Assembly (NCBI GenBank): GCA_014218235.1
Contig: CM024759.1
Span: 13,098,712-13,162,711, forward strand
Direction: 5' to 3'
Length of the DNA stretch: 64,000 nt
Origin: Colocasia esculenta
Taxonomy: Eukaryota; Streptophyta; Magnoliopsida; Alismatales; Araceae
The notes under the pieces were generated by a model that was not told the origin of the DNA, made no database searches, and saw only the letters and a program-made list of their open reading frames with translations. The position numbers and the translations under genes are program-made. Of this stretch, positions 9,630-21,156 are shown piece after piece; positions within the stretch are counted from its first letter, which is position 1, and every line of letters begins with the position of its first letter.

Positions 9630-11396
9630 TTAGGTACCCAAATTCTTTTTGGGTCCTGATTGGTTAGTATCATCAACTTTACCTTTTAATATCCATTTTT
9701 TATGTCTTGTTGGGCATGTCATTTTAATATGTCCTAACTTGTTGCAGTGACTGCAGCAGGATAACTTAGTTACTTTTTCTATGTATTTGAAATCAGCTTT
9801 GTATGCTACATCTTGTTCAGGTACAAATTTTGGTGTTGGATATGTTTTAGGGTATATTATGGTTTCTTCATTATCTGGGGGTGTATATCCTAATCCATTT
9901 TTCTTTTTACCCGATCTCCTAGCACCTTTTAATATTAAAGAGTTTTTACCATTGGTAAATTTTTCTAGGGTGCTTGCTAGTGTATTGTTTTCTTCATTTA
10001 ATTCATTTACAGTTTTTCTTAAATCATCTGAGTTTTCCTGTTTTTCTAGGTCAGTGATTTTTCTGTTCTTGTCTTTTAAATTTTCACATAATAGTTCATT
10101 TCTTCTCTTAAGCTCAACTATTTGTTTTTCTAGTTCTTCGTTTTCAGATTTTAAATCTGAGTTGGTATTTTCGAGACATGTGATATTTTTCTTGCTTAGC
10201 TTAAGTAGTTTACACACTTCTTTATACTTATTGTAGAGTTCATTAAATGCACTTTCCAAATTATCCGAATCTGAGTCATTACAGGAATCGAAAGAAGAAT
10301 CAGATGTTACCTTATCCTCGGTATTCGCCATGAGAGCCAAGTTGGCTTCTTCACCTTCACTGCTCGAGCTTGACTCACTATCTGAGTCGCTGCTGTTGTC
10401 CCATGCAGCTGCCATGGCTTTCTTTTTGAATCTTCTGAACTTCTTGGAGCTGTCCTTCTTCTTGTGATCATTTTTCTTTAACATTGGACAGTCTGCCTTG
10501 ATATGTCCAGGTTTCTTGCATTCATAGCAAAGTGGCTCATTCCTCTTCTGATCTTTTCCATCTGGTCTCTTGAGATCTTTGTTTTTCTTGAAGTACCTCC
10601 TACCAGACTGGAACTTCTTTTTCTTTGCCAAGATTCTCTGCAATCTTCTTGAGAGCATGGCTTCTTCATCATCACTATCTTTGCTATCTTCACTGTTATC
10701 TAAGGATTCTTCTGATGAGTCCCCATTAGCTTTAAGCGCATTTGACTGCTTCTTTCTACTGGAGGATTCTCCTAGTCTTTCCATGTTTATTTCATGGGCC
10801 ATGAGAGACCCAATGAGTTTTTCTACTGACATTCTCTTAAGATCATTAGCTTCTTCGATAGCTGTGACCTTTGCCGTCCATGAAGATGGCAGGGATCTGA
10901 GAATCTTCCTTACCATATCTGCATTTTCATATGACTTTCCTAGACTTGCTAGGCCATTAGTAATGTCAGTAAATCTACTAAACATTTGGGTAATAGACTC
11001 ACCTGTTTGCATTTGAAATCTTTCATACTGAGTGACAAGAATGTCAATTCTTGTCTCCTTTACTTTGTCTGTACCTTCATATGTGATCTTTAACTTTTCC
11101 CACATTTCCATGGAGGATTTGCATGCTGAAACTCTGTTGAACTCTTTCTTGCTTAGAGCACAACATAGAATGCTCTTAGCTTTACAGTTCAAGGAGATTT
11201 TCTTTCTATCTTCATCTGTCCATTGTGCTTTCTCATTTGTGACGACCAGATCACCTTCTTCCACTATTGACCAGATTTGATAATCGTGGCCTTGTAGAAA
11301 GTATTCCATCCTGGTCTTCCAATACGTATAATCTTCACCATCGAACAAAGGAGGTCTGTTGACAGACTGACCTTCGAAGTGACTTTGGGCTGCCAT
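9630..11396 (-). CDS. Sirevirus gag, 588 aa
   Basis: Forms the virus-like particle and packages RNA. I take the ATG at 11396 (MAAQSHFEGQ); the frame is open further upstream, but only across the primer site. Order: N-terminal capsid region of the UBN2/DUF4219 type (FDGEDYTYWKTRMEYFLQG at about 18-36), down to about residue 220; a Ser/Asp-rich linker; a zinc knuckle CYECKKPGHIKADC (CX2CX4HX4C); a Ser-rich acidic stretch; a predicted coiled coil of about 130 residues (LxxEN heptads); then a second knuckle CSHCNKLGHIKMTC near the C-terminus. The end is altered: five A in a run (9646-9650 as T on the plus strand) turn the usual GPKRIWVPKA end into GPKKNLGT and a TAA stop. The outer copy has four A and keeps the usual end. 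Confidence 0.93.
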   Translation of the reverse strand: MAAQSHFEGQSVNRPPLFDGEDYTYWKTRMEYFLQGHDYQIWSIVEEGDLVVTNEKAQWTDEDRKKISLNCKAKSILCCALSKKEFNRVSACKSSMEMWEKLKITYEGTDKVKETRIDILVTQYERFQMQTGESITQMFSRFTDITNGLASLGKSYENADMVRKILRSLPSSWTAKVTAIEEANDLKRMSVEKLIGSLMAHEINMERLGESSSRKKQSNALKANGDSSEESLDNSEDSKDSDDEEAMLSRRLQRILAKKKKFQSGRRYFKKNKDLKRPDGKDQKRNEPLCYECKKPGHIKADCPMLKKNDHKKKDSSKKFRRFKKKAMAAAWDNSSDSDSESSSSSEGEEANLALMANTEDKVTSDSSFDSCNDSDSDNLESAFNELYNKYKEVCKLLKLSKKNITCLENTNSDLKSENEELEKQIVELKRRNELLCENLKDKNRKITDLEKQENSDDLRKTVNELNEENNTLASTLEKFTNGKNSLILKGARRSGKKKNGLGYTPPDNEETIIYPKTYPTPKFVPEQDVAYKADFKYIEKVTKLSCCSHCNKLGHIKMTCPTRHKKWILKGKVDDTNQSGPKKNLGT

Positions 11397-11446
11397 TGAT
11401 CTTTGCTCTTCAGATCGTTGGATCTTCTTCTTTGTCGAAGAGACGG

Positions 11447-11458
11447 GCTCTGATACCA
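11447..11458 (-). promoter_or_regulatory. Primer-binding site, tRNA-iMet, inner Sirevirus
   Basis: The element strand reads TGGTATCAGAGC two bases after the end of the 5' LTR, complementary to the 3' end of plant initiator tRNA-Met, the usual copia primer. Confidence 0.93.
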
Positions 11459-11460
11459 CT

Positions 11461-13667
11461 TGTTGCCCAGCTAGCTAGCCCAGAGGGGGGGTGAATGGGT
11501 TAATAAAACTTCGATCTTTGATTAAAACCTGTTTACTGAAAAGATTGCACAACTTAATAAAGGTTAGAGTTAGAACAAACAAGATAACAATCACACAAAA
11601 CACATCCACAAGACACAAGGATTTTATCCTGGTTCGGAACTCCTCTCCACAGGAGACCTACGTCCAGTCCCTGAGCAATACCTCAGGATTTTACTATCAA
11701 GGGTACAATCCCCCTTAAGGATCCTTACACCCAGCCTCAACTGGTCTTCCTTCAGCCTGAAGGGAACAACAACCACCCTGGATACCACCAGGTCTTCCTT
11801 CGTCCAGAAGGGAACAACAACCACCCTGGATACCACCAGGTCTTCCTTCGTCCAGAAGGGAACACAAACTAATCAGAAAAAGGTTGTGAAAAAGGCTTCA
11901 GATTCTAGCTTGACCAGCTACAACCTGAAGCTCCTAAGCCCCCGAGAGAGAAAGAGATTTAACAAGGTTTTTCTCTCCAAGGACCACACAGGCTCTTACA
12001 AATGAGAAGATTCCTTTTGAGCACAGAGAGCTAAGAGCTTAGAACCAGGTTTGGAGTGGAGGCTTCGCTCTTCTTCAAAGTTCTAAAGATTGTGAGAGAT
12101 GGATTTCTTTCTTCTTCTGAAATCAAGCGATGTTACACCCTCTATTGTACTTCTTTTCGTCTTGAGTCTTCTATTTAAACTGCTGATTCAAATTCGAACG
12201 TTGAAGTGTCCGTTGTCTCTTATCCTTGTGTACGTTAGACTGGTTACTGAGGAAGCTTCTGATCGTCAGTCTTTTATCCTGGTGTACACGCCAAAGAGAT
12301 GTCATAGAACTTTGTATCTTGTGTCCAACGTTGTCCAGATGAGTCTTGTCAGATATCTGTAAGCATATCATCAATAAATAGAAGACAGCTAGGACTGCTG
12401 TCTATTGTTAGTTGAGATGGAACAGATATTGCAGTATATAGCAAAGCTCCTTTCTGTCCAAGAAAAAGTACGTAGACAGAGTAGCATAGAAATGGAAGAT
12501 ATTGTCTGCATGCATGGGAGATACGATCGGAGAGCATTTAATGCATAGCAGTCAACGGACAAGATATGACTTTGACTTTTCAACGCTTATTAAAAAGCAT
12601 TATACTGATGCATCAAGAAATTCGATAAAAAGAATCTTGCTGACTTCATAACTTATGAAATCGTTATGAATTATAGCAAGTCGTTATGAACTGTAAAGAA
12701 ATCGTTGTGATAACTTATGAAGCCGTTACAACAGGCAAGTCGTTGCGAGTTCTAAAGAAATCGTTGCAAGAAATCGTTATGACTAATAAAGAAGTCGTTA
12801 CGCGAAATCGTTATGACTAATAAAGAAGTCGTTACGCGAAATCGTTATGACTAATAAAGAAGTCGTTGCGCGAAATCGTTATGACTAATAAAGAAGTCGT
12901 TACGCGAAATCGTTATGACTAATAAGGAAGTCGTTACGCGAAATCGTTATGACTAATAAAGAAGTCGTTACACGAAATCGTTATGACTATTGAGTTGTAA
13001 AGAAATCGTTACACGAAATCGTTATGAATTCTAAAGAAATCGTTACGGCTAGAGAGTCGTTGCGAGTTCTAAAGAAATCGTTACGAGGTCTAAAGAAGTC
13101 GTTACGGCTAGAGAGTCGTTGCGAGTTCTAAAGAAATCGTTACGAGGTCTAAAGAAGTCGTTACGGCTAGAGAGTCGTTGCGAGTTCTAAAGAAATCGTT
13201 ACGAGGTCTAAGAAGTCGTTACGGCTAGAGAGTCGTTGCGAGTTCTAAAGAAATCGTTACGAGGTCTAAAGAAGTCGTTACGGCTAGAGAGTCGTTGCGA
13301 GTTCTAAAGAAATCGTTACGAGGTCTAAAGAAGTCGTTACGGCTAGAGAGTCGTTGCGAGTTCTAAAGAAATCGTTACGAGGTCTAAAGAAATCGTTACG
13401 GCTAGAGAGTCGTTGCGAGTTCTAAAGAAATCGATACGGTAACGATTTGAGCGTTCCGGTCAAGGAGGAAGTCGTTCTGCTTATCAAAGAAGTCGTTACA
13501 GGGACTTGGATAGAAATGATGGGACTTACCAGATTGTCTTGATCTTTCATTTTTCTTTTGCTTCCTGTTCTCAAGGCTCAAGAAATCCATTAGTGTTATT
13601 TTGTTAATCATCAAAATTAATATATAAATAAATGGTAATATTTATTATGGAGACAGTTTGGTCATCA
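11461..13667 (-). repeat. 5' LTR of inner Sirevirus
   Basis: 2207 bp, TG...CA ends, next to the primer site. Nearly identical to 316-2521. The bases atca (13668-13671) follow its outer end, then the target duplication tagca and the interrupted outer pol. It carries the same TCGTTACGA-type array at about 12650-13440. Confidence 0.93.
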
Positions 13668-13671
13668 ATCA

Positions 13672-16140
13672 TAGCACACATGCATACACTGAACAAAATG
13701 TCTGGTCTACTGGCAGTTAAGTAAAGTAATGATCCTATCATACCTCGATAATTCTTTTGATCTACCCTTTTACCTTTTGGATCACTGTCCATTCTGGGTT
13801 GATGTGCTCATTGGAGTTGATAATGGCTTTGCATCTTCAAATCCAATTTCTTCAACAGCTCTTTGGTGTACTTTGCTTGACAGATATGAGTGCCATCCTT
13901 CCCTTGCTTGATTTGCAATCCAAGGAAGTAACTTAACTCCCCATCAAGCTCATTTCGAATTCTCCCTGCATAAGCTTTTCAAAGTACTTGCAAAGAGATT
14001 CATCAGTAGATCCAAAGATAATATCATCTACATAGATTTGTACAAGAAGTATATGTTTACTCTTAGATTTTATAAATAAAGTACTATCTACTTACCTCTA
14101 GTGAAAACCATGATTTAATAAGAAAGTACTGAGCCTTTCATACCAGCTCTAGGAGCTTGCTTTAAGCCATATAAAGCCTTATGTAGTTTAAATACATGAT
14201 TTGGAAATTCAGTGTCGTCAAACCTGGAGGTTGTTCAACATAAACTTCCTCCTTGATGAAACCATTTAAAAAGGCTGACTTGACATCCATTTGAAAAAGT
14301 TTTAAATCAAGTGCAGATGCATAAGCAAGTAAAATCCTAATGGCCTCAAGTCTAGCTACAGGTGCATAAGTTTCATCGAAATCTATGCCTTCCTCTTGGG
14401 AGTAGCCTTGAGCCACCAATCTGGCTTTGTTCCTTAAGATTATTCCAGACTCATCCAGTTTATTTCTGAATACCCACTTGGTGCCAATGACTGAATGATT
14501 GGATGGTCTAGGAACAAGTGACCATACTTGGTTTCTCTTGAACTGATTTAGTTCATCTTGCATGGCTATATCCAAGATTCATCAGATAAGCTTCATTGAC
14601 TGTCTTAGGCTCTACTTGAGAACCATGCTAATAGTCGCATGAATTACATTACCTCTAGTTCTTACCCCTACAGATGGTCACCAATGATGTTTTCAGAGGG
14701 TGATCTTTCTGATATCTCCATTCCTTTGGAAGATCTTCATGTTGGATTTCTGTTTGCTGCAGTTCTTCCAGAGTTGGATCCTCTTTGTCTTAATTGAAGT
14801 ATTCTTTAATTTTTCGGACAAGTCATCTGCATCATCAATGTCACTAATTTCTTCCTTTTTCAGGAAGGGTTAGATTCATCAAAAATACATGTACTGATTG
14901 TTCAATCAAAGGAACGTTTATTGAAAACTCTATAACCTTGGGTTTAGAAGAGTACCCCATGAAGATGCCTTCATCTGATTTGGCATCCAACTTACCATGT
15001 CCCTTTTTCCATTGTTATGGATGAAGCAAGGACATCCAAATATTCTGAAATGGCTAATCTTTGGCTTCTTTCCTTTGTAGAGTTCATAAGACGTCTTTTT
15101 CAGAATTGGCCTGATCATCACTCTATTTATGATATACATGCAGTGTTGATAGCTTCGGCCCAGAAGTATCTTGGCAGATCATATTCTGATAACATGGTTC
15201 TTGCCATATCCAAAAGAGTTCTGTTTTTCCTCTCAGCAATTCCATTCTGTTGAGGTGTCCTTGGAGCTGAGAAGTTGTGCTCAATTCCTTGATCATCACA
15301 GAACTTCGTAAACCTTTCATTCAAACTCACCACCATGATCTGATCGAATAGAGACAATTGAGAATTTCTGATCTTTCTGAACTTTCTTACTGAAGCTGAC
15401 AAATTTTTCAATGTGTCATCTTGTGCTCTAAAAAGGATACCCAGTGAATCTTGAATAATCATCAACTATTACAAATCCAAAATTCTTTCCTCCCAAACTG
15501 GTAGTTCTCATTGGCCCAAATAAATCCATGTGAATAGTTCTAAGGGCTTTGAGGAGGTTACTACGTCTTTGATTTGAAGAGCTTTTGGTGTGCTTTCCTC
15601 TTGCACAAGGTCTGCAAATGCTATCCAATCTGAAATTTACCTTTGGCAGTCCTTCAACTAGTTTCTCTTCTGAGCTTGTTCAAACCCATCCAAGCTGCAG
15701 TGGCCCAATCTTCTGTGCCACAACTCAGTGATTGATCTTTACTAGCTGCCAAACATACATCTTGATCCTTGAGTTTCTCGAGATATAGAACATACAAATT
15801 TCTTTCTCTGTAGGCTTCAAATATGACTGCACCATCTTTTAAGATACGACATTTTGATTCTTGAAACTGAATTTGATGGCCTTTGTCACACAACTGACTG
15901 ATGCTGATGAGATTGTGCTTTAACCCTTTGACCAGCATTACATCTTCTATAACTGATTTTCCTTTGATGTTCACAGACCCGCTTCCTATCACAGTCCCTT
16001 TTCCATTATCTCCATAGGTGACTGTAACCTTCTTCAGCTTGGGATCAACAATATCTTCTTGTTGCCTGACATATGCCTTGAGCACCCACTATCCAAATAC
16101 CATTTGGATGCTCGAGGGTTAACCTGAAATGAGAACATCA
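13672..16140 (-). pseudogene. Outer Sirevirus pol, broken by many single-base losses
   Basis: Continuation of the fragment at 1-315. It aligns along its whole length with the inner pol (7130-9626). RT (about 13680-14740), integrase (about 14900-15650) and protease (about 15990-16100, with YGDNGKGTVIGSGS) are recognisable, but the frame changes many times. The open stretches are 13604-13792, 14162-14575, 14930-15139, 15127-15465, 15428-15628 and 15654-16085. Most differences from the inner copy are missing single bases, often in short runs, with few substitutions. This is either real decay or uncorrected long-read error. It still has the C lost from the inner copy at 8204/8205. Confidence 0.9.
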
Positions 16141-17902
16141 AGCTTTAGGTACCCAAATTCTTTTGGGTCCTGATTGGTTAGTATCATCAACTTTACCTTT
16201 TAATATCCATTTTTTATGTCTTGTTGGGCATGTAATTTAATATGTCCTAACTTGTTGCAGTGACTGCAGCAGGATAACTTAGTCACTTTTTCTATATACT
16301 TGAAATCACTTTGTATGCTATATCTTGTTCGGGTACAAATTTGGTGTTGGATATGTTTTAGGGTATATTATGGTTTCTTCATTGTCTGGGGTGTATATCC
16401 TAATCCATTTTTCTTTTTACCCGATCTCCTAGCATCTTTTAATATTAAAGAGTTTTTAACGTTGGTGAATTTCTCTAGTGTACTTGATAGATTATCATTT
16501 TCTTTATTTAGTCTTTCTATTTCTATTTTAAATTCACCTAAGTCTTCTTGTTTTCTAGAAGATTTATTTTCTTATTTTTCTCTTTTAAATCTTCACATAA
16601 TAATTCATTTCTTCTTTTATGTTCAGTAATTTGTTTTTCAAGTTCTTCATTTTCTGTTCTTAGGTCTGAATTTGTATTTTCTAGACAGATTATATTTTTC
16701 TTACTAGTTTTAAGTAATTTGCATACTTCTTTGTATTTTTCATAAAGTTCATTAAAAGCATTTTCCAAATTGTCAGAATCTGAATCATTGCATGAATCAA
16801 AAGAAGAGTCAGAAGTTACCTTGTCCTCGGTGTTGGCCATTAGAGCCAAGTTGGCTTCTTCACCTTCACTGCTCGAGCTTGACTCACTGTCTGAGTCACT
16901 GCTGTTTTCCCAAGCAGCTGCCATTGCTTTCTTTTTGTACTTCTTAAATCTTCTGAAGTTGTCCTTCTTCTTGTGATCACTCTTTTTGATCATGGGACAA
17001 TCTGCCTTGATGTGTCCAGGCTTTTTGCATTCATAACAGATCACTTCTCCTTTCTTTTGATCCTTTACTTCTGGTTTTCTGAAGTCTTTGTTTTTCTTAA
17101 AAAATTTTCTTCCTGACTGATACTTCTTTTTCTTTGCTAGAATCCTTTGAAGCCTTCGAGACAGCATCGCTTCTTCATCATCACTGTCTTTACTACTCTC
17201 ACTATTATCGAAAGATTCTTCCGAATTATCTTCACTTGCTTTGAGAGCATTTGATTGTTTTCTCCTGCTGGAGGATTCTCCTAATCTCTCCATGTTTATC
17301 TCGTGAGCCATGAGAGATCCTATTAGCTTTTCCAATGACATTAATTTTAAATCATTGGCTTCTTCAATGGCTGTTACCTTCGGAGTCCAAGAAGATGGTA
17401 AAGATCTGAGGACTTTTCTAACCATATCTGGTGCATTATAGACCTTTCCCAAACCGCTAATCCATTTGTGATGTCAGTGAATCTGCTGAACATTTGAGTT
17501 ATTGATTCACCTGTCTGCATCTGAAATCTTTCATATTGAGCTACTAGAATATCAATTCTTGTCTCCTTTACCTTGTCTGTCCCTTCATAGGTAATTTTGA
17601 GCTTTTCCCACTCTCCATTGCGGACTTGCAGGCTGAGACTCTATTGAACTCTTTCTTGCTTAGGGCACAGCATAATATGCTCTTGGCTTTGCAGTTTAAG
17701 GATATTCTTTTCCTATCATCATCTGTCCACTGAGCCTTAGCGTTTGTGACCAAAAGATCACCTTCTTCTACAATGGACCAGATTGTGTAATCATGACCTT
17801 GTAGAAAATATTCCATTCTAGTCTTCCAGTATGTGTAATCTTCTCCATCGAACAAGGGAGGCCTGTTGACTGACTGACCTTCGAAGTTACTTGGGCTGCC
17901 AT
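16138..17902 (-). pseudogene. Outer Sirevirus gag, partly open
   Basis: Same layout as the inner gag. The start codon is at 17902. Frames break around 17455-17620 and 16540; the longest open part (16538-17452, 304 codons) covers the end of the capsid region, the Ser/Asp linker, the CYECKKPGHIKADC knuckle and the coiled coil. The C-terminal end reads GPKRIWVPKA and stops with TGA at 16138-16140. The protease ATG overlaps that stop (TGATG), in the -1 frame. Compared with the inner gag, residues of the coiled coil differ by substitution as well as indel, so the two copies are distinct family members. Confidence 0.88.
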
Positions 17903-17951
17903 TGATCTTTGCTCTTCAGATCGTTGGATCTTCTTCTTTGTCGAAGAGACG

Positions 17952-17963
17952 GCTCTGATACCA
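17952..17963 (-). promoter_or_regulatory. Primer-binding site, tRNA-iMet, outer Sirevirus
   Basis: TGGTATCAGAGC on the element strand, two bases from the LTR at 17966. Confidence 0.9.
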
Positions 17964-17965
17964 CT

Positions 17966-20107
17966 TGTTGCCCAGCTAGCTAGCCCAGAGGGGGGTGAAT
18001 GGGTTATTAAAACTTCGATCTCTGATTAAAATCTGTTTACTGAAAGGATTGCACAACTTAATAACAAGGTTAGAGTTAGAGTAAACAAGACAACAATCAC
18101 ACAAAACACATCCACAGACACAAGGATTTTTATCCTGGTTCGGACTCCTCTCCACAGGAGACCTACATCCAGTCCCTGAGCAATACCTCAGGATTTTACT
18201 ACCAAGGGTACAATCCCCCTTAAGGATCCTTACACCCAGCCTCAACTGGTCTTCCTTCAGTCTGAAGGGAACAACACCACCCTGGATACCACCAGGTCTT
18301 CCTTCGTCCAGAGGGAACACAACCTAATAAGAAAAAAGGGTGTGAAAACAGGCTTCAGACTCTAGCTTGATCAGCTACACACTGAAGCTCCTAAGCCCCC
18401 GAGAGAGAAGAGATTTAACAAGGTTTTTCTCTCCAAGGACCACACAGGCTCTTGCAAATGCAAAGATTCCTTCTGAGCACAGAGAGCTAAGAGCTTAGAA
18501 CGAGGTTTTGAGTGGAGGCTTCGCTCTTCTTCAAAGTTCTTAAAGATTCTGAGAGATGGATTCTTTCTACTTCTTCTGAAATCAAGCGTTATTTTTCTAT
18601 TCCGTCTTGAGTCTTCTATTTAAACTGCTAACTCAAATTCGAACGTTGAAGTGTCCGTTGTCTCTTATCCTTGTGTACGTTAGACTGGTCACTGAGGAAG
18701 CTTCTGATCGTCAGTCTTTTATCCTTGTGTACACGCCAAGAGATGTCATAGAACTCTGTATCTTGTGTCCAACGTTGTCCAGATGAGTCTTGTCAGATAT
18801 CTGTAAGCATATCATCAATAGAAGACAGCTAGACTGCTGTCTATTGTTAGTTGAGATGGAACAGATATTGCAGTATATAGCAAAGCTCCTTTCTGTCTAA
18901 AAAAGTACGTAGACAGAGTAGCATAGAAATGGAAGATATTGTCTGCATGCATGGGAGATACGATCGGAGAGCATTTATTGCATAGCAGTCAACGACAAGA
19001 TATGACTTTGACTTTTCACGCTATTTAAAAATCATTATACTGATGCATCAAGAAATTCGATAAAAGAATCTTGCTGACTTATGAAATCGTTATGAATTAT
19101 AGCAAGTTGTTATGAACTGCAAGGAAGTCGATGTGATAACTTATGAAGTCGTTACAACAAGCAGGTCGATGTGAGTTCTAAAGAAATCGTTACAAGAAAT
19201 CGTTATGACTATCGAGTTGTAAGGAAATCGTTACACGAAATCGTTATGCAAAGCAAGGCGTTATGATCAGTGAAGAAATCGTTATGAACTCTAAAGAAAT
19301 CGTTACACGAAATCGTTATACAAAGCAAGGCGTTATGATCAGTGAAGAAATCGTTATGAACTCCAAAGAAATCGTTATGAAGTCTTAAAGAAATCGTTAT
19401 GACTATAGAGTCGTTGCGAATTCTAAAGAAATCGTTAAGAGGTCTAAAGAAATCGTTACGGCTAGAGAGTCGTTGTGAGTTCTGAAGAAATCGTTACGAG
19501 GTCTAAAGAAATCGTTACGGCTAGAGAGTCGTTGCGAGTTCTGAAGAAATCGTTACGAGGTCTAAAGAAATCGTTACGGCTAGAGAGTCGTTGTGAGTTC
19601 TGAAGAAATCGTTACGAGGTCTAAAGAAATCGTTACGGCTAGAGAGTCGTTGCGAGTTCTGAAGAAATCGTTACGAGGTCTAAAGAAATCGTTACGGCTA
19701 GAGAGTCGTTGCGAGTTCTGAAGAAATCGTTACGAGGTCTAAAGAAATCGTTACGGCTAGAGAGTCGTTGCGAGTTCTGAAGAAATCGTTACGAGGTCTA
19801 AAGAAATCGTTACGGCTAGAGAGTCGTTGCGAGTTCTGAAGAAATCGTTACGAGGTCTAAAGAAATCGTTACGATATCGATTTGTTTTGAGTTTTCCGGT
19901 CAAAGAGGAAATCGTTCTGCTTATCAAAGAAGTCGATACAAAGACTTGGATAGAATTGATGAGACTTACCAGATTGTCTTGAACTTTCATTTTTCTTTTA
20001 TTTCCTGTACTTAAGGCTCAAGTAATCCATTAGTGTTATTTTGTTAATCATCAAAATTAATATATAAATAAATGGAAATATTTATTATGGGGACAGTTTG
20101 GTCATCA
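17966..20107 (-). repeat. 5' LTR of outer Sirevirus
   Basis: 2142 bp with the same ends as the inner LTRs (TGTTGCCC...GTCATCA on the plus strand) but more divergent, and with a differently expanded array at about 19080-19880 (unit aaatcgttacgaggtctaaa plus gctagagagtcgttg, about seven copies). The following bases gtaag (20108-20112) are the expected target duplication in the Tat gag; the partner lies left of the window. Confidence 0.9.
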
Positions 20108-20112
20108 GTAAG

Positions 20113-20905
20113 TAACCCCAAGGCCCGGTAGGTAGGTCTCTACACATTCAACAACCTTAGCAGCCGTGGAGTAACAACAGACAACAACCTCCCCAAGGTC
20201 AGAACCCTCCACAAGACCAGCGCTAGTACTTTCAGGTCCCTCCACCTCAGAATGGCTATGCCCCTAGAAAGCCCAACGGACCCAAGAGAGCTCAGTATCC
20301 TCCTCTACCCGAGTCTTTGGCCGATGTCTTTGCAGCCATCATGTCCTTGAATGCCCTTAGACTCCCTCCTGAGAAGGCAAATTGGAATATGGCGGCAGAC
20401 CAAACGAAGTATTGTGTTTACCATCGCCATCCGGGCCACAATGTGTCAGATTGCTTCCAATTCTGGGACATTATATATGATCTTCATGAGTAGAATCAAA
20501 TTGACTGGGTAGAAATGAAGAGGCTAATCCAGACATTAAGGGACCAACAGGGTCAGAGGCAATAGCAACAACAGTAAAGGCGACAACAGCCACAACAACA
20601 ACAACAACAACAACAACAATAACAACAGCAGTAACAACAACAGTTCCAACCCTTCCAACAATAGTACCAGCACCAGCAACAACAACAGCAGCCGCAGCAG
20701 CCGGCAAATGACCTTGGCATAATCCGCAACCCCATGCCTCACACCAGCCTGCTCCAAACCCCAACCTACTCCACCACCTCCTCCACCCGCGCATGTTAAC
20801 CCAGTCATCCACCACTCACCACCGGAAGCTCAATGGGCCTTCGACGATGAACATTAAGTGGGCCAGCTTTTGGTTATTTCCCATATCACACCCCCTGCCA
20901 CCACG
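20113..20905 (+). pseudogene. Tat gag, C-terminal part
   Basis: Relic with the typical Tat knuckle YCVYHRHPGHNVSDCF at about 20410-20457 (CX2HX4HX4C). A Gln-rich tract encoded by (CAA)n follows at about 20560-20700, then NDLGIIRNPMP near 20706, a segment usual before the Tat protease. In-frame stops are frequent (for example after LHE near 20490 and inside the Gln tract). Antisense frames over the CAA run give Cys-, Leu- or Val-only proteins, which are artefacts. The N-terminal capsid part lies beyond the outer Sirevirus, left of the window. Confidence 0.8.
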
Positions 20906-21156
20906 CCTACAGCCACTGGGCCTCCCTCCTTCGCACCCACTATTGCCGCTATCACCTCGCCATCTTACAACTCCCCCGTCATATCACCCATCATCCCTTC
21001 ACCTAGCAACATCCCTCTATCCCCTACTCCAACACCATTACTAGCCAACCCCTCCATCCTTGACACCTCACCTTCTCCACTCCACCATAACCTCGCCTTG
21101 CGGAGCGGGCGAATGTTCCATCGGTTGTACCCAAATGCATTCGTACCTATGCCAGG
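20906..21156 (+). pseudogene. Tat gag-protease linker, Pro/Ser/Thr-rich
   Basis: Low-complexity coding relic (repeated TPTPxxxANPS-like residues) ending near LYPNAFVPMPG. It is cut by the solo LTR at 21157; the frame resumes at 24473 with PGQPAQQSSTQQQ. The target duplication ccagg is at 21152-21156 and 24473-24477. Confidence 0.65.

Larger units (their letters stand above)
316..13667 (-). mobile_element. Inner Sirevirus-type Ty1/copia retrotransposon, nearly intact, 13.35 kb
   Basis: Complete element read right to left: 5' LTR 11461-13667, tRNA-iMet primer site, gag, protease-integrase-RT-RNase H, a large extra ORF, polypurine tract, 3' LTR 316-2521. The order protease-integrase-RT is the copia order. 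Long LTRs, a two-knuckle Gag and a large ORF after pol fit the Sirevirus (SIRE/Maximus) lineage. The LTRs differ at only a few scattered sites by eye, mostly one-base indels, so insertion looks recent. It sits in an older copy of the same family with tagca at both flanks; an extra atca separates the right LTR end from its tagca. Confidence 0.93.

Noticed and set aside
9781..10236. 151-codon plus-strand ORF
   Set aside because: Antisense shadow of the gag coiled coil; Ser/Phe-rich composition follows from the other strand.
20471..20815. ORFs rich in Val, Leu or Cys on the minus strand
   Set aside because: Antisense reading of the (CAA)n Gln tract of the Tat gag.
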